A DNA stretch of 64,000 bases. Source: Closterium sp. Naga37s-1. Lineage: Eukaryota; Streptophyta; Zygnematophyceae; Desmidiales; Closteriaceae. The translations under genes and the position numbers were made by a program. The notes under the pieces are model-generated. The model saw only the letters and a list, made by a program, of their open reading frames with translations, did not search any database and had not been told where the DNA came from. The DNA lies in contig CANJKZ010000979.1 in NCBI GenBank assembly GCA_947471745.1, positions 682,001-746,000 on the forward strand, read 5' to 3'. Below are positions 32,669-42,843 of the stretch, one piece after another. Position 1 is the stretch's first letter, and every line of letters starts with the position of its first letter.

Positions 32669-33521
32669 TGGTATTCAGAGCAGGAAACCTGTTAAGTTTT
32701 TAGGGCCCACCGATAGTTTCGTTCGTTCTTGCCCGAAGCGCCCTTGCGATGTCTGGCCCTGCTCGCACAGTGTCGCGCTGCCCTGCAGCTACTCGCACTG
32801 CCTGTCCCCCCCGCACGTCGCGCCCTGCTGCAGCCCGCGCGTCACGCTCTGCAGCTCCGCGCCTCACGCTCTGCTGCAGCCTGCACGTCGCGCCCTGCTG
32901 CAGCCAGCGCGTCGCGCCCTGCTGCCCTGCGCGTCGCGCCCTGCTGCAGCCAGCGCGTCACGCCCTACTGCAGCCAGCGCGTTGCGCTCTGCTGCCCTGC
33001 ACGTCACGCCCTGCTGCAGCCAGCGCGTCGCACCCTACTGCAGCCAGCGTGTCGCGCTCTGCTATCCCTCGCGTCGCGCCCTGCTGCAGCCAGCGCGTCG
33101 CGCCCTACTGCAGCCAGCGCTAGTGCTCTGCTGCCCCACACGTCACGCCCTGCTGCCCTGCACAGCGCTAGTCCTGGTGCCCTGTCCACCGCGTGCCCTG
33201 TCCTGCAGCCCGCGGCGCGCCCTGCCCGGCTGAGCCGCGCCGCCTAGCCCGAGCCGTCCTGCCCAACCCAAGCCGCGCCGCCCTACCTTGATCACCAGCC
33301 CCACCGAGCCGCCCTGCTACTGCTGCTGCTGCTGCTCGTGCTACTGCTGCTGGTGGTGGAGGTGCTGCTGGGAGTGCTGGGAGTGCTGCTGGTGCTGGGG
33401 GTGCTGGAGGTGCAACAGGGAGTGCTGGAGGTGCTGCTGGTGCTAGACGTGTGACTGGGAGTGCTGGAGGTGCTGCTGGTGCCGGAGGTGCTGGACCTAC
33501 TACTGACCATCACTGCCTGTC
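32669..33521 (+). repeat. GC-rich leader of element G
   Basis: About 32760-33170 is a tandem array of ctgctgcagccagcgcgtcgcgcc-type units. About 33310-33500 is a ggaggtgctgctggtgctgg array. There is no protein support; frames in it are Ala/Cys/Ser-rich repeat translations. Confidence 0.75.
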
Positions 33522-35719
33522 ATGGCCACTATCACGGCAGTTGCAGCGGCTAGGGGTGGACAGCAGCGGTCACTGCCTCTCCCGGACGACCCCACCCCTC
33601 AGCAGCTTCGCGAGTGGGTTCTTCAGCGAGCCCGTCCAGGTGGTGGAGGCTTTGGTTTTCTACGTACTGCACAGAGGCGGGAGCAGAATCAGCAGGAGAC
33701 CTTCTCCCCTCAGGTGCTTAGTGAGTTCTTTCCTCAGCGATGTGTCATTGTTTCTATCGAGGCTGCTGCACTAGGTGCTAGTGAGTCTGCTGCCGCACTA
33801 GGTGCTAGTGAGTCTGCTGCAGCACTAGGTGCTAGTGAGTCTGCTACAAAATTAGGTGCTCGTGCGTCTCCCGCCACAGGTCCTTCCTCAGCTGAGGCCT
33901 TGCACACTTTCACACTTGACTCAGGCGCGTCACGTTGCTTCTTTTGTGACTGCACCACACTCACACCACTTGCTGCACCGGTACCGGTCTCACTGGCTGA
34001 CCCCACTGGGGGCCCAGTAGTCGCACGAGCCTCCACTCTCCTCCCGTGTCCAGCAGTCCCCTCCAGTTCTCTGTCAAGTCTCCACCTCCCCACGTTCTCG
34101 ACGAACTTGGTGAGCAACGCCGCCATTCAGGATGTCTGGGTTGATACCTTTATTCCTGGAGGGCAGCATGTGGCAATCTGTACATGCTCCCAGACTGGCC
34201 GTCACCTGGCTACGTTCACTCGACGACCTGGGTCTAGTCTGTACACACTGACCACTGCGTCTGCACAGGTGGCTGAGGCAGGTCAGGTGGCTGCGTCGAG
34301 TCAGGTGTCTGCGTCTGGTCAGCTTGCAGCGTCTTGCTCATGTCGGGTACTCTCCCACCAGACTCTCCTCTGGCACCACCGCCTCGGTCACCCCTCCCTA
34401 CCACGTCTCCGCGGTATGCACTCCCGTCTCCTTGTCTCTGGCCTTCCCAGGTCCCTGCCCTCCCCCCCGCGCTCGCCTGCCCCGCCGTGCCTTCCCTGCG
34501 TCGAGGGGCGGCAGCGCGCCACTCCTCACTCCTTCGAGTTTCCTCCAACCACTGCTCCTCTGCAGACTCTCCACATGGATGTTTGGGGCCCAACCCCTGT
34601 TGGTGGAACGGACCAAGAGCGCTACTTCCTGCTGGTTGTTGAAGACTACACACGTTACACAACTGTCTTCCCCTTGCGGCGCAAGGCCGACGTCAGCGGT
34701 GTTTTGATCCCCTGGATCCGTGCTACTTGTCGCTAGCTACGCGAGCAGTTCAGTCGGGACTTCCCAGTCCTGCGTCTGCACTCTGACAGGGGCAGTGAGT
34801 TCTCTTCTGATCTCCTTGCGGAGTTCTGTCGAGACAAGGGCATCCACCAGTCGTTCACGCTTCCAGCCTCTCCTCAGCAAAATGGGATTGTTGAGCGTCG
34901 CATTGACTTGATCATGGAGGTGGCTCGTACCTCCATGATCCATGTGGCTGCTCCCCATTTTCTGTGGCCGTTTGCGGTCCGATACGCTGCGCATCAGCTC
35001 AACCTCTGGCCCCATGTCTCTGAGCCAGAGACCTCGCCTACACTCCGGTGGACGGGGAAGGTTGGCGATGCGTCGGTGTTTCGGGTCTGGGGCGCACTCT
35101 CCCTTGTTCGCGATGCCAAAGCAAGCAAACTCTCCTCTCGCACTCTCCGCTGCGTCTTCCTTGGCTTCCCCACCGACGCCCCGCCGTGTTAGTTTTACCA
35201 CCCGTGCTCGCATCGAGTCTTCTCCTCCCATGACGTCACCTTTGACGAGTCTATCTGCTACTACAGGCTACACCCGCACGCGTCCCACCCGGTCCCCCTA
35301 GCGCCTCTTTTCTTGGTACCAGTCCCCCCCCCGGTAGACCCCCTCCCCCCACAGGGTCCTGCTCCCTCAGGTGTGTCTCTGGTAGACCCACCCCCCTTGG
35401 TTGAGCCTTAGGAGGTCTCTTCTGACTCCTCTGGCCCAGCTGAGGGGGGTGACCCCGCCGCTGACGACACGGCGGCCACTCACCGCTCTCCACGCTTGGA
35501 GACCCCCCCTGGTTTTCCGCCTCGGCCGTCTTCGCCGCCTCCGCAGCCTGTTGCTATGGACTCTGGAGCTGAGACTGCTGGTGCTGAGCCTGGGGGTGCT
35601 GAGACAGGGGGTGAGGGTTCTGGGGGTGCTGCGACTGGGGGTGCTGGTTCTGGGGGTGCTGCGACAGGGGGTGCTGGTTCTTGGGGTGCTGCGACTGAGG
35701 GTGCTGACTCTGGGGGTCC
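33522..35719 (+). pseudogene. Gag remnant, protease and integrase of element G
   Basis: ATG 33522 (MATITAVAAAR) leads directly into PQQLREW, so the capsid domain and the zinc-like motif of the other elements are missing. Protease DSGAS is near 33917, followed by HH...CC pre-integrase (LLWHHRLGHP). Integrase has MDVWGP, HSDRGSE and NGIVERR. TAG at 34734-34736 and TAG at 35190-35192 both stand where B or H have CAG. Further damage lies in the C-rich region after 35280. The Gly/Ala spacer is cut by element H at 35719. Confidence 0.85.
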
Positions 35720-35854
35720 TGTCAGAACATATATATAGCTTATGCTGTTGTGTAGGCTATAGTGGGGTATCCCATAGGGGGTACAACCCAATTAGGGTTT
35801 CCCATATGTACTCACTTCATTGATAGTTCATTCATCCTCGTTCTACTTTTCTCA
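35720..35854 (+). repeat. 5' LTR of element H (135 bp)
   Basis: Runs from TGTCAGAACATATATATAG to ACTTTTCTCA. It contains the core TAGGCTATAGTGGGGTA and a hairpin GGTACAACCC...GGGTT...TGTAC. At this length the promoter, transcription start and polyadenylation signals must be very compact or lie partly in the leader. Confidence 0.95.
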
Positions 35855-35866
35855 TGGTATCGAGCA
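35855..35866 (+). promoter_or_regulatory. Primer-binding site of element H
   Basis: tggtatcgagca directly after the LTR. It resembles the initiator-Met tRNA complement (tggtatcagagc) used by many copia elements. Equivalent sites: A tggtatagagc, B tgatatagagc, G tggtattcagagc, J tggcatctagagc, K tggtatagagc. The small indels suggest tolerance for imperfect priming or a variant tRNA. Confidence 0.75.
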
Positions 35867-36918
35867 GGTTCCCTCGTGGGAACTGTTCCTAGGGCCCACC
35901 GTTTTTTTTCCTGCCCGGAGCGCACTCTGCCCCTACCCGGGTCGCGCTCCCCTCTCTCTTGGCCCCTAGTGGCCCCTTTAGCCGCCCGTCACGGCCCTTA
36001 GCCGCCCGCGCGCCGCCCGTCCCGGCCCCTTAGACGCCCGCGCGCCGCCCGTCCCGGCCCCTAGACGCCAGTGCGCCGCCCGGCCCGGCCCCTAGACGCC
36101 CGCGCGCCGCCCGTCCCGGCCCCTAGACGCCCGCGCGCCGCCCGTCCCGGCCCCTAGACGCCCGCGCGCCGCCAGTCCCGGCCCCTCGACGCCCGCGCGC
36201 CGCCCGTCCCGGCCCCTCGACGCCCGTGAGCCGCCCGTCCCGGCCCCTAGACGCCCGCGCGCCGCCCGTCCCGGCCCCTAGACGCCCGCGCGCCGCCCGT
36301 CCCGGCCCCTCGACGCCCACGCGCCGCCCGTCCCGGCCCCTAGACGCCCGCGCGCCACCCGGACCGACCCCTAGACGCCCGCGCGCCGCCCGTCCCGGCC
36401 CCTCGACGCCCGCGCGCCGCCCGTCCCGTCCCCTCGACGCCCGCGCGCCGCCCGTCCCGGCCCCACGCCGCCCTACCTGCGGCCCACTCACCGCCCTACC
36501 TGCGGCTCGCCCGCCGCCCTAACTGCGGCCTGCCCGCCGCCCCACTTGCGGCCCTACCGCCCCCCTACCTACGGCCCGACCGCCGCCCTACCTGCGGCCC
36601 AACCGCCGCCCTACCTGCGGGAGCCGCCTAGCAGCAGAACCGCCGGGAGCCGAGCCGCCCTGCCGCCGAGCCGCCCGGGAGCCGAGCCGCCCTGCCGCCG
36701 ATTCGCCCGGGAGCCGAGCCGCCCTGCCGCCGAACCGCCCGGGAGCCGAGCCGCCCTGCCGCCGAGCCGCCCGGGCGCCGAGCTGCACTGCCGCCGAGCC
36801 GCTGAGCAGCCGAGCCGCCCTACTGCCGGGCCGCCCGACCTGCCCTGTCCGGTGAGCACAGCCCCACTGTCACTGCGTGCCCTTCCCCTACTGCTTGCAC
36901 TGCTCGTCTGTCGTCGTC
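35867..36918 (+). repeat. GC-rich leader of element H with a 31-bp tandem array
   Basis: About 36000-36470 is an array with exact 31-bp spacing (tagacg starts at 36062, 36093, 36124 and 36155). The unit core is cgcccgcgcgccgcccgtcc. About 36600-36830 is a ccgagccgccctgccgc array. Both are absent from other lineages, which have arrays of different unit sequence in the same place. The gag ATG follows at 36919. Confidence 0.88.
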
Positions 36919-39900
36919 ATGGCTACCCCTAGCGTCCTCGCTTTTGACGCTGAGGGTCGAGCCATTGACTTTGAGGTCTGGGTCGACGACCTGCAGCTGT
37001 TCTTACAGTGCGATAGGGCGGACGGTCTTTCCCTCTTTGACCTCACCTCTGGCGCCTCTCCTGCCCCTGCTACTGATGCTGACCCCACTGTTCGCTCTCA
37101 GTGGGCCACCCGCGATGCTGCTGCACGTCTTGCTGTGCGTCGCCACCTGCCTACCACTGAGCGCGCGCACTTTAGTCAGTACAAGAGTGCTCAGACCTTG
37201 TACGACGCTGTAGTTGCGCGCTACTCTTCCCCTGCCACTGCTGCCCTGAGCCGCCTCATGCTACCGTACCTCTTTCCTGACCTTGCTGCCTTTCCCACCG
37301 TCGCTGACCTCATTACGCACCTCCGCACTAGTGACACTCGCTACCGCGCCGCCCTTCCTGCTGAGTTCTGCGCCAAGAACCCCCCCCCCATGTACATCAC
37401 TCTCTATTACATCGTCACACGCCTCCCTGACTCCCTTCGCGTAGTCAGGGACCACTACCTCTCGGTCTGTCCCACCACTCTCACTGTCGACCTCCTCGAG
37501 AAGTCCCTCCTGGCGGCGGAGAAGAGCATCGTCGCTGTAGGAGCCTCTCGTGGTGACCCTCGCACCCCCATCTTTGAGGGGTGTTCTCCTTCCCCCCTGC
37601 TGCCCTCTGTTGCCTCTGCTGCTGCTGCCGACCTGCTTGGTCTTGAGTCGGTCTGCGCGGCGTCTGCCCCTAGCGGGAGACGCCGCCCTGGCAGGGGCAA
37701 GGGGGGCAAGGGCGCGGGTGGAGCTGGCGGGGGCGGTGGAGGAGGCGGTGGAGGCGGAGGAGGGAGTGGGGGTGGCGGTGGGAGTGGTGGCGGGGGCGGT
37801 GGTGGAGGTGGCAGCAGCGGAGGAGGAGGCGTCGGTGGCGGCAGCGGTGGGAGCGGAGGCAGCGGTGGTGGTGGAGGTGGAGGCAGCGGTGGCGGAGGGG
37901 GTGGAGCTGGTCGGGGTGGTGCCCCGCAGCGTAGCGGCCCTGGTGGTGGCCAGCGTCAGCAGCAGCAGCAGCAGCAGCAGCGTTCGCGGGACATCCCCCC
38001 GCCCCACCAGCTCCGTGAGTGGTACACGCAGCGTCAGCGGGGTGGGGGTTTTGGTCCATGCACCTACGTCCTTCGTTCCGGTGACCGAGCGGGTGAGCAG
38101 TGTGGGGGTGCGCACCCCACTCAGCGCTGCTTTGCCCGCCTGACGGACGCTTGGCGTCAGCAGTTCCCCGAGGCCAGTGAGATTCCCCGTTGGGGAGAGC
38201 TGTCTAGGGCTGGCGTAGCTGTCTTTGATCTTGACTTTGATGCTATCCTTGCTGCCATGTATGCTGTGACTATTAGTGAGGAGGGTGACTGTTACCAGTG
38301 TTTCCCGCCCGACCCGGGCATTAGTACTGCTGCGCCAGGTACTTCTGCGGCTGCTGCTCTAGGTGCCAGTGCGTCTGCACTCTCAGGTACTGGTGAGGCT
38401 GCGCTCTCAGGTACTGCGTCGGCTTCGGCCTCCCTCACCTTCACACTTGACTCAGGGGCTTCTCGCTCCTTCTTTCGAGACCGCACCACACTCACGCCGC
38501 TTGGCCGGCCGGTTGCAGTCTCCCTGGCTGACCCCTCTGGGGGTCCTGTCCTCTCTCACTTCTCCACTGTCCTCCCGTGTCCGGCTGCCCCCTCGGGCAC
38601 CTTGTCTGGTCTGTACCTCCCCTCGTTCTCGACGAACTTGGTGAGTGGTGCTGACTTGCAGGATGCGGGGGTTCACCAGTTTACTCCTGCGAGTCAGCGG
38701 GTGACCCACTGCTCGGATGCCCGCACAGGCCGACACCTGGCCACGTTCTCGCGTCGGCCAGGGTCGAGTCTCTACACACTGACCACTGCGTCTCCTCCTG
38801 TCCCTGCGTCTGGCCAGGTAGCTGCGTCGGGTCAGGTGTTTGCTGCTGCGTCCAGGTCTGGTCCTGAGTCTGCCCCCTGCTCGTGTCGCCGCCTGTCTCA
38901 CGAGACTCTCCTGTGGCACCACCGCCTTGGCCACCCCTCCTTGCTTCGTCTTCGGGGCATGGCTTCCCGTGTCCTTGTCTCTGGTCTTCCCCGGTCTCTC
39001 CCTCCCCTCCCTTCGGGACCCGGACCTTCTTGTGTCCCCTGTGTCGAGGGGCGGCTTCGGGCTGCCCCTCACTCCTCTCAGTTTCCCCCGACAGAGGCTC
39101 CTCTGCAGACGCTTCACATGGACGTGTGGGGCCCCGCCCGCGTCCGTGGGCAGGGTCACGAGCGCTACTTCCTGCTGGTGGTTGACGATTACTCGCGTTA
39201 CACCACAGTCTTCCCCTTGCGCAGCAAGGGTGATGTCACTGCGGTGTTGATCGACTGGATCCGCGCAGCTCGTCTCCAGCTCAGGGGGAGCTTCGGCTCG
39301 GACTTTCCTGTTCTGCGTCTGCACTCTGACCGAGGTGGAGAGTTCTCCTCTGGCCTTCTGCGAGCCTACTGTCGTGCACGAGGCATCCGCCAGACCTTTA
39401 CGCTTCCGGACTCTCCACAGCAAAATGGGATTGCTGAGCGCCGCATTGGCATGGTCATGGACGTCGCTCGTACGTCCATGATGCATGCGGCTGCCCCCCA
39501 TTTTCTGTGGCCGTTTGCGGTTCGGTACGCAGCGCATCAGATCAACCTTCACCCCAGGGTCTCCCGGCCGGAGACCTCCCCAGCTCTGCTGTGGACGGGG
39601 AAGGTCGGCGATGCGTCTGCGTTCCGTGTCTGGGGATCTCGGGCGTTTGTCCGCGACTTGTCTGCGGACAAGCTGTCCCCTCGTGCTGCTCCCTGTGTCT
39701 TCCTCGGCTTCCCCCCTGACGCTCCAGGGTGGCAGTTCTACCACCCCTCCTCTCGTCGTGTTCTGTCCTCCCAGGACGTCACGTTCGACGAGTCAGTCCC
39801 CTTCTACCGCCTCTTCCCCTACCGCACTCCTTCCCTCCCCCCGCCACCGCACTTCCTTGTGCCAGGTCCCCCCCCGGTAGACCCCCTTCCCCCTCAGGGT

Positions 39901-42843
39901 CCTGCCCCTTCAGGTGTGTCCCAGGTAGACGCAGTCGAGCCGGTCGAGGTTGCTGGTGACTCTGGTCCTGCTGCGGGTGCTGAGCCTGGGGGTGCTGAGT
40001 CTGGGGGTGCTGAGCCTGGGGGTACTGCGACTGGGGGTGCTGAGCCTGGGGGTGCGGAGTCTGGGAGTGCTGAGCCTGGGGGTGCTGCGACTGGGGGTGC
40101 TGAGCCTGGGGGTGCGGAGTCTGGGGGTGCTGAGCCGTGGGGTGCTGCTACTGGGGGTGCTGAGCCAGGGGGTGCTGCGTCTGGAGGTGCTGAGCCTGGA
40201 GCTGCGGAGCCTGCGGCCACTGGACCTCCCCTTGTGGCGTCTGGCGGTGCGGGACCTGGCGGTTCTCCGGGTGCTTCGCCTCGGCGGGAGCCCCTCTCTC
40301 CACAGGAGCTGCGCGAGTGGTTTGCCCGGCGCTGGAGGCGTGCTGCTGGAGCTGGAGGTTCTTCGGCTACTGAGGGTGCTGGTGCCGCGGGTCCCGGAGG
40401 TGCTGGAGCTGGAGCTGCTGAGGGCGTTGGTGCTGAGGCTACTGCTGTCGGTCCTGGAGGCGGTCCTGCTGGGGGTGCTACTGGTGCTGCTGGAGGTCCT
40501 GGAGCTGGAGGTGCTACTGGCGCTGGTGCTGCCGCTGGGGGTACTGGTGCTGTCCCTGCTGTGTCTGGAGTCGTCGCGCGGCCTAGACCGTACTTCGTTC
40601 CGCTCCTTCAGCAGGTTCTTGGTCTCCCGCCTTCTACTGGTCCTCCTCCTCCCTTAGAGTGTCCACAGCCTGTTCTGTCACAGTTACAGTTACAGCCGGC
40701 CTCCCCACTGCCCGCTCCTTCTCCCTACACTGGTCCTACTGGAGGTCTTGCTGAGCGTCGTGAGCCTGCGTCTCGCCCTGCGTCGCCTGTCCGTGCTGCT
40801 CGCACTAGTGGTCGTGGTTCGCGTCAGCGTCCTCCTCCTGTCCCTGGCACGCACCGGATGTCTCTGCGTCCGTCCACTGCTCCTCTGCGTGCCCCTTTGC
40901 CTTCTCCTCCTGAGTCCTCTCTTCCTGCTCTTCCTGACCCGGAGTCGGACTCTCTTCGTGCTGCCAGTCCTGCTGTCACACGTCTCCTTGCTACTGTCGT
41001 CACTGACCCCTCTTTTGAGTCCACTGCTGCGTCTGCGCTTGTTGCTGAGCTCGTCGACTTTGCTGCTCGCTGTCGTCTAGACTACGCTGCCGGTCTTGTT
41101 GCTGAGTCTGCGTCTGTCTGTCCTCCGTCCGTCGGGGGTGAGTGTGCTCTTGGCACGGACGTCCTTGAGGACAGGCAGGAGGAGTTCAGGTGTCTGGCTG
41201 CTGCTTCACCTCATCTCGCGTCCGTACTACTTGCCCCTGAGGGAGACCCGGATGCACTAGACATCCCGACTCCGCGCTCTTACGCGGAGGCCGTAGAGGG
41301 TCCCTACTCCTCTCAGTGGCAGGCAGCTATGGATGCAGAGATGGCGTCCTGGAAGTCCACAGGCACCTACGTTGACGCGGTTCCCCCTCCTGGGGCGAAC
41401 ATCGTCAGTGGCATGTGGATCTTCAGGGTGAAGCGGCCGCCGGGCTCTCCACCTGTCTTCAAGGCGCGGTACGTCGCTCGTGGCTTCAGTCAGCGGCAGG
41501 GAGTTGACTACTTTCAGACCTTCTCTCCCACCCCGAAGATGACCACTCTTCGGGTGCTGCTGCACATAGCCGCTCAGCGCGACTACGAGCTCCACTCTCT
41601 TGACTTCAGTACTGCTTTCTTGCAGGGTAGCCTGCACGAGGAGATCTGGCTGCGCCGTCCACCTGGCTTCACTGGGACTTTTCCTCCTGGCACCCAGTGG
41701 AGCCTCCGACGGCCAGTCTACGGTCTCCGCCAGGCACCGCGTGAGTGGCACGACACACTGAGGACTACGCTTGCGGCTCTTGGGTTTGCTCCCTCTACTG
41801 CTGACCCGTCGTTGTTTCTGCGCACCGACACTTCTTTGCCGCCGTTCTACGTCCTCGTGTACGTCGACGACTTGGTCTTTGCCACAGCTGACACTGCTGG
41901 ACTAGCCTACGTGAAGTCCGAGCTGCAGAAGAGACACACGTGCACAGACCTCGGTGAACTGCGCAGCTACCTTGGCTTGCAGATCACTCGGGACAGAGCA
42001 CGCCGCACCATTACCTTGACTCAGTCACACATGGTGCAGCAGGTCCTTCAACGCTTCGGCTTCACGTACTCCTCGCCTCAGGCCACTCCTCTGTCTACTC
42101 GCCACTCGCTCTCAGCTCTGCCTTCGGATGAGTCCGTAGAGTCGAGTGGCCCGTACCCAGAGCTTGTTGGCTGCCTCATGTACCTGATGACCTGCACACG
42201 ACCTGACCTTGCATACCCTCTTAGCATTCTTTCACGCTATGTTGCTCCTGGGAGACACCGACCAGAGCACATGGCTGCAGCGAAGAGGGTGTTGCGCTAC
42301 TTGTGCAGTACGTCGGGCATGGGGCTAGTGCTTGGAGGGCGGAGTCCAGTGGTCCTCACTGGGCACGCGGACGCTTCTTGGGCAGACGACCAGGCTACAC
42401 AGCGGTCGTCGCAGGGTTACACCTTCAGTCTTGGTTCCGGCTCTGTCTCGTGGCGGGCTACTCGCTCGTCCTCTGTTCTCAGCTCCAGTTGTGAGGCTGA
42501 GATCTACGCCGGGGCCATGGCTGCACAGGAGCTTCGTTGGCTCACCTACCTGCTGACTGACCTTGGAGAGCCGCCTCGTTCTCCTCCAGTGTTGTACGTA
42601 GACAACAAGGCCATGCTGGCCTTGTGTCGAGAGCAGCGCTTGGAGCACAGAACGAAGCACATTGCTCTCCGTTACTTTCTTGCTCGTGAGCTGCAGCAGC
42701 GTGGTCAGTTGCGACTTGCGTACGTGGCCTCTGAGGCCAACACTGCTGATGTGTTCACCAAGGCACTTGCGCCTTGTGACCATCAGCGCTTCTGCACCCA
42801 GCTGGGTCTTGTACCTGTCTTGCCTCACTTGCTCTCTTCTTGA
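36919..42843 (+). CDS. gag-pol: Gag-pol polyprotein of element H, 1974 residues
   Basis: The ATG at 36919 (MATPSVLAFD) matches the start used in A, B, C and J; an in-frame ATG 14 codons earlier has no counterpart. Gag capsid is about 1-255. A Gly/Ser linker spans about 255-355, then Gln-rich and REWYTQRQ text and C-X13-C-X3-H-X4-C (about 378-400). Aspartic protease DSGAS has its Asp at about 511. Pre-integrase HH...CC follows; integrase has Asp 735, Asp 804 and Glu 840 (D-x68-D-x35-E). A spacer of about 500 residues (about 970-1470) contains GGAEP repeats and a Gly/Ala stretch. RT has LDFSTAFLQG and YVDD with Asp 1650 and 1651. RNase H has Asp 1818, CEAEIYA and Asp 1895. Everything needed for cytoplasmic reverse transcription and integration is present. 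There is no internal stop or frameshift, and no separate gag frame, so gag:pol balance must be set some other way. It is longer than the usual copia polyprotein of about 1300-1500 residues, because of the two low-complexity insertions. Confidence 0.95.
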   Translation: MATPSVLAFDAEGRAIDFEVWVDDLQLFLQCDRADGLSLFDLTSGASPAPATDADPTVRSQWATRDAAARLAVRRHLPTTERAHFSQYKSAQTLYDAVVARYSSPATAALSRLMLPYLFPDLAAFPTVADLITHLRTSDTRYRAALPAEFCAKNPPPMYITLYYIVTRLPDSLRVVRDHYLSVCPTTLTVDLLEKSLLAAEKSIVAVGASRGDPRTPIFEGCSPSPLLPSVASAAAADLLGLESVCAASAPSGRRRPGRGKGGKGAGGAGGGGGGGGGGGGGSGGGGGSGGGGGGGGGSSGGGGVGGGSGGSGGSGGGGGGGSGGGGGGAGRGGAPQRSGPGGGQRQQQQQQQQRSRDIPPPHQLREWYTQRQRGGGFGPCTYVLRSGDRAGEQCGGAHPTQRCFARLTDAWRQQFPEASEIPRWGELSRAGVAVFDLDFDAILAAMYAVTISEEGDCYQCFPPDPGISTAAPGTSAAAALGASASALSGTGEAALSGTASASASLTFTLDSGASRSFFRDRTTLTPLGRPVAVSLADPSGGPVLSHFSTVLPCPAAPSGTLSGLYLPSFSTNLVSGADLQDAGVHQFTPASQRVTHCSDARTGRHLATFSRRPGSSLYTLTTASPPVPASGQVAASGQVFAAASRSGPESAPCSCRRLSHETLLWHHRLGHPSLLRLRGMASRVLVSGLPRSLPPLPSGPGPSCVPCVEGRLRAAPHSSQFPPTEAPLQTLHMDVWGPARVRGQGHERYFLLVVDDYSRYTTVFPLRSKGDVTAVLIDWIRAARLQLRGSFGSDFPVLRLHSDRGGEFSSGLLRAYCRARGIRQTFTLPDSPQQNGIAERRIGMVMDVARTSMMHAAAPHFLWPFAVRYAAHQINLHPRVSRPETSPALLWTGKVGDASAFRVWGSRAFVRDLSADKLSPRAAPCVFLGFPPDAPGWQFYHPSSRRVLSSQDVTFDESVPFYRLFPYRTPSLPPPPHFLVPGPPPVDPLPPQGPAPSGVSQVDAVEPVEVAGDSGPAAGAEPGGAESGGAEPGGTATGGAEPGGAESGSAEPGGAATGGAEPGGAESGGAEPWGAATGGAEPGGAASGGAEPGAAEPAATGPPLVASGGAGPGGSPGASPRREPLSPQELREWFARRWRRAAGAGGSSATEGAGAAGPGGAGAGAAEGVGAEATAVGPGGGPAGGATGAAGGPGAGGATGAGAAAGGTGAVPAVSGVVARPRPYFVPLLQQVLGLPPSTGPPPPLECPQPVLSQLQLQPASPLPAPSPYTGPTGGLAERREPASRPASPVRAARTSGRGSRQRPPPVPGTHRMSLRPSTAPLRAPLPSPPESSLPALPDPESDSLRAASPAVTRLLATVVTDPSFESTAASALVAELVDFAARCRLDYAAGLVAESASVCPPSVGGECALGTDVLEDRQEEFRCLAAASPHLASVLLAPEGDPDALDIPTPRSYAEAVEGPYSSQWQAAMDAEMASWKSTGTYVDAVPPPGANIVSGMWIFRVKRPPGSPPVFKARYVARGFSQRQGVDYFQTFSPTPKMTTLRVLLHIAAQRDYELHSLDFSTAFLQGSLHEEIWLRRPPGFTGTFPPGTQWSLRRPVYGLRQAPREWHDTLRTTLAALGFAPSTADPSLFLRTDTSLPPFYVLVYVDDLVFATADTAGLAYVKSELQKRHTCTDLGELRSYLGLQITRDRARRTITLTQSHMVQQVLQRFGFTYSSPQATPLSTRHSLSALPSDESVESSGPYPELVGCLMYLMTCTRPDLAYPLSILSRYVAPGRHRPEHMAAAKRVLRYLCSTSGMGLVLGGRSPVVLTGHADASWADDQATQRSSQGYTFSLGSGSVSWRATRSSSVLSSSCEAEIYAGAMAAQELRWLTYLLTDLGEPPRSPPVLYVDNKAMLALCREQRLEHRTKHIALRYFLARELQQRGQLRLAYVASEANTADVFTKALAPCDHQRFCTQLGLVPVLPHLLSS

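Noticed and set aside
36877..36918. Upstream in-frame ATG as start of the gag-pol of H
   Set aside because: The 14 extra codons are not conserved in A, B, C or J, which all start at the MA(T/S) ATG equivalent to 36919.
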